From contig NZ_AVPG01000011.1 in NCBI RefSeq assembly GCF_000775615.1, positions 30,558 through 94,557 on the forward strand: a stretch of DNA of 64,000 nucleotides, written 5' to 3'. Shown here piece by piece: positions 63,811 to 64,000 of this stretch. Within the stretch, counting starts at the first letter, position 1. Each line of letters opens with the position of its first letter. Origin of the DNA: Pontibacillus litoralis JSM 072002. Its GTDB lineage: Bacteria; Bacillota; Bacilli; Bacillales; BH030062. The notes beneath the pieces are model-generated. The model was not told where the DNA came from. It saw only the letters and a program-made list of their open reading frames with translations, and did no database searches. The translations under genes and the position numbers were made by a program.

Positions 63811-63839
63811 TTGACATTACTTTAATAATATAATATTAT
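63811..63839 (+). promoter_or_regulatory. rRNA operon promoter P1
   Basis: TTGACA at 63811-63816 and TATTAT at 63834-63839 are separated by 17 bases, with an AT-rich surrounding. Confidence 0.75.
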
Positions 63840-63917
63840 ATTTATTGCTGTCGCATAATTTGTGAGAGAAAAGCTTAGAAGATAACATATAAATATTAAT
63901 TTAACATTAATTAATTG

Positions 63918-63947
63918 TTGACTTTCTTTTAAAAATGATGATATAAT
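63918..63947 (+). promoter_or_regulatory. rRNA operon promoter P2
   Basis: TTGACT at 63918-63923 and TATAAT at 63942-63947, spacer 18, preceded by TG to make an extended -10. Two strong promoters about 108 bases apart are typical of Bacillus rrn operons. Confidence 0.8.
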
Positions 63948-63973
63948 ACATTTACTGTCGAAAGATGACAAAT

Positions 63974-63990
63974 TGATCTTTGAAAACTGA
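63974..63990 (+). promoter_or_regulatory. rRNA leader boxA-type antitermination sequence
   Basis: TGATCTTTGAAAACTGA matches the boxA-like leader sequence found just upstream of Bacillus 16S rRNA genes. The 16S gene itself would begin beyond the window. Confidence 0.75.
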
Positions 63991-64000
63991 ACAAAACAAC

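Overview
The window reads as a contiguous piece of chromosome from a low-GC, spore-forming Bacillaceae (Firmicutes). Shine-Dalgarno sequences are strong (AAGGAGG), TTG and GTG starts are frequent, and intrinsic terminators are plentiful. Four Firmicutes-type RNA regulators are present: guanine, FMN and SAM riboswitches and a leucine T-box. Gene content and local order follow Bacillus subtilis closely (the yut/yum/yui, kapB/patB/yug, men and ytk-to-leuS blocks), but the blocks are brought together and separated by lineage-specific insertions. KapB and YtpB fit an endospore former. No insertion sequence, prophage, CRISPR array or tRNA gene was seen. The species cannot be named from this sequence alone.

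Layout. 1-8.4 kb: lipoyl synthase, a HesB/IscA-type Fe-S protein, YumC and the type II NADH dehydrogenase YumB, then yuiB-yuiC-yuiD-pepA and an unknown gene. 8.5-15.3 kb: deoD, the KhtTU K+/H+ antiporter, kapB, two small membrane proteins, a Cu/Zn superoxide dismutase, PatB and YugF. 15.4-19.5 kb: a decayed small frame, yugI, yuzA, pgi, yugN and the YugO potassium channel. 19.6-24.5 kb: guanine riboswitch-xpt-pbuX, an SH3-like protein, an M42 peptidase and FMN riboswitch-ribU. 24.7-31 kb: a tight six-gene operon (PHP phosphoesterase, TIM-barrel isomerase, SurE nucleotidase and a three-component ABC importer), the best candidate here for an undescribed system. 31-40.5 kb: menaquinone synthesis, with a thioesterase and menA facing menF-D-H-B-E-C. 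40.5-47 kb: three unknown small genes, ytkD, a YtlACD-type ABC importer and pckA. 47-56 kb: SAM riboswitch-metK, asnB, a C39-like peptidase, ytoA, ytpA, ytpB, and the tRNA modification pair mnmL/mnmM. 56-60 kb: a YtrA-type GntR-controlled ABC operon. 60-63 kb: leuS, with a T-box followed by seven exact 16-bp tandem repeats. 63-64 kb: a rhodanese remnant, a rhodanese-like membrane protein, and the tandem promoters and leader of an rRNA operon whose 16S gene lies beyond the edge.

How the genes work together. Respiration and redox are well represented: a complete menaquinone route, NDH-2 with a Rex-like operator, ferredoxin/flavodoxin reductase, lipoate and Fe-S functions. Purine salvage is covered by deoD, xpt and pbuX, and gluconeogenesis by pckA and pgi. 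The 24.7-31 kb operon would couple import of an unknown, probably phosphorylated, solute to two phosphatases and a sugar isomerase-like enzyme. That link is inferred from gene content and tight coupling only.
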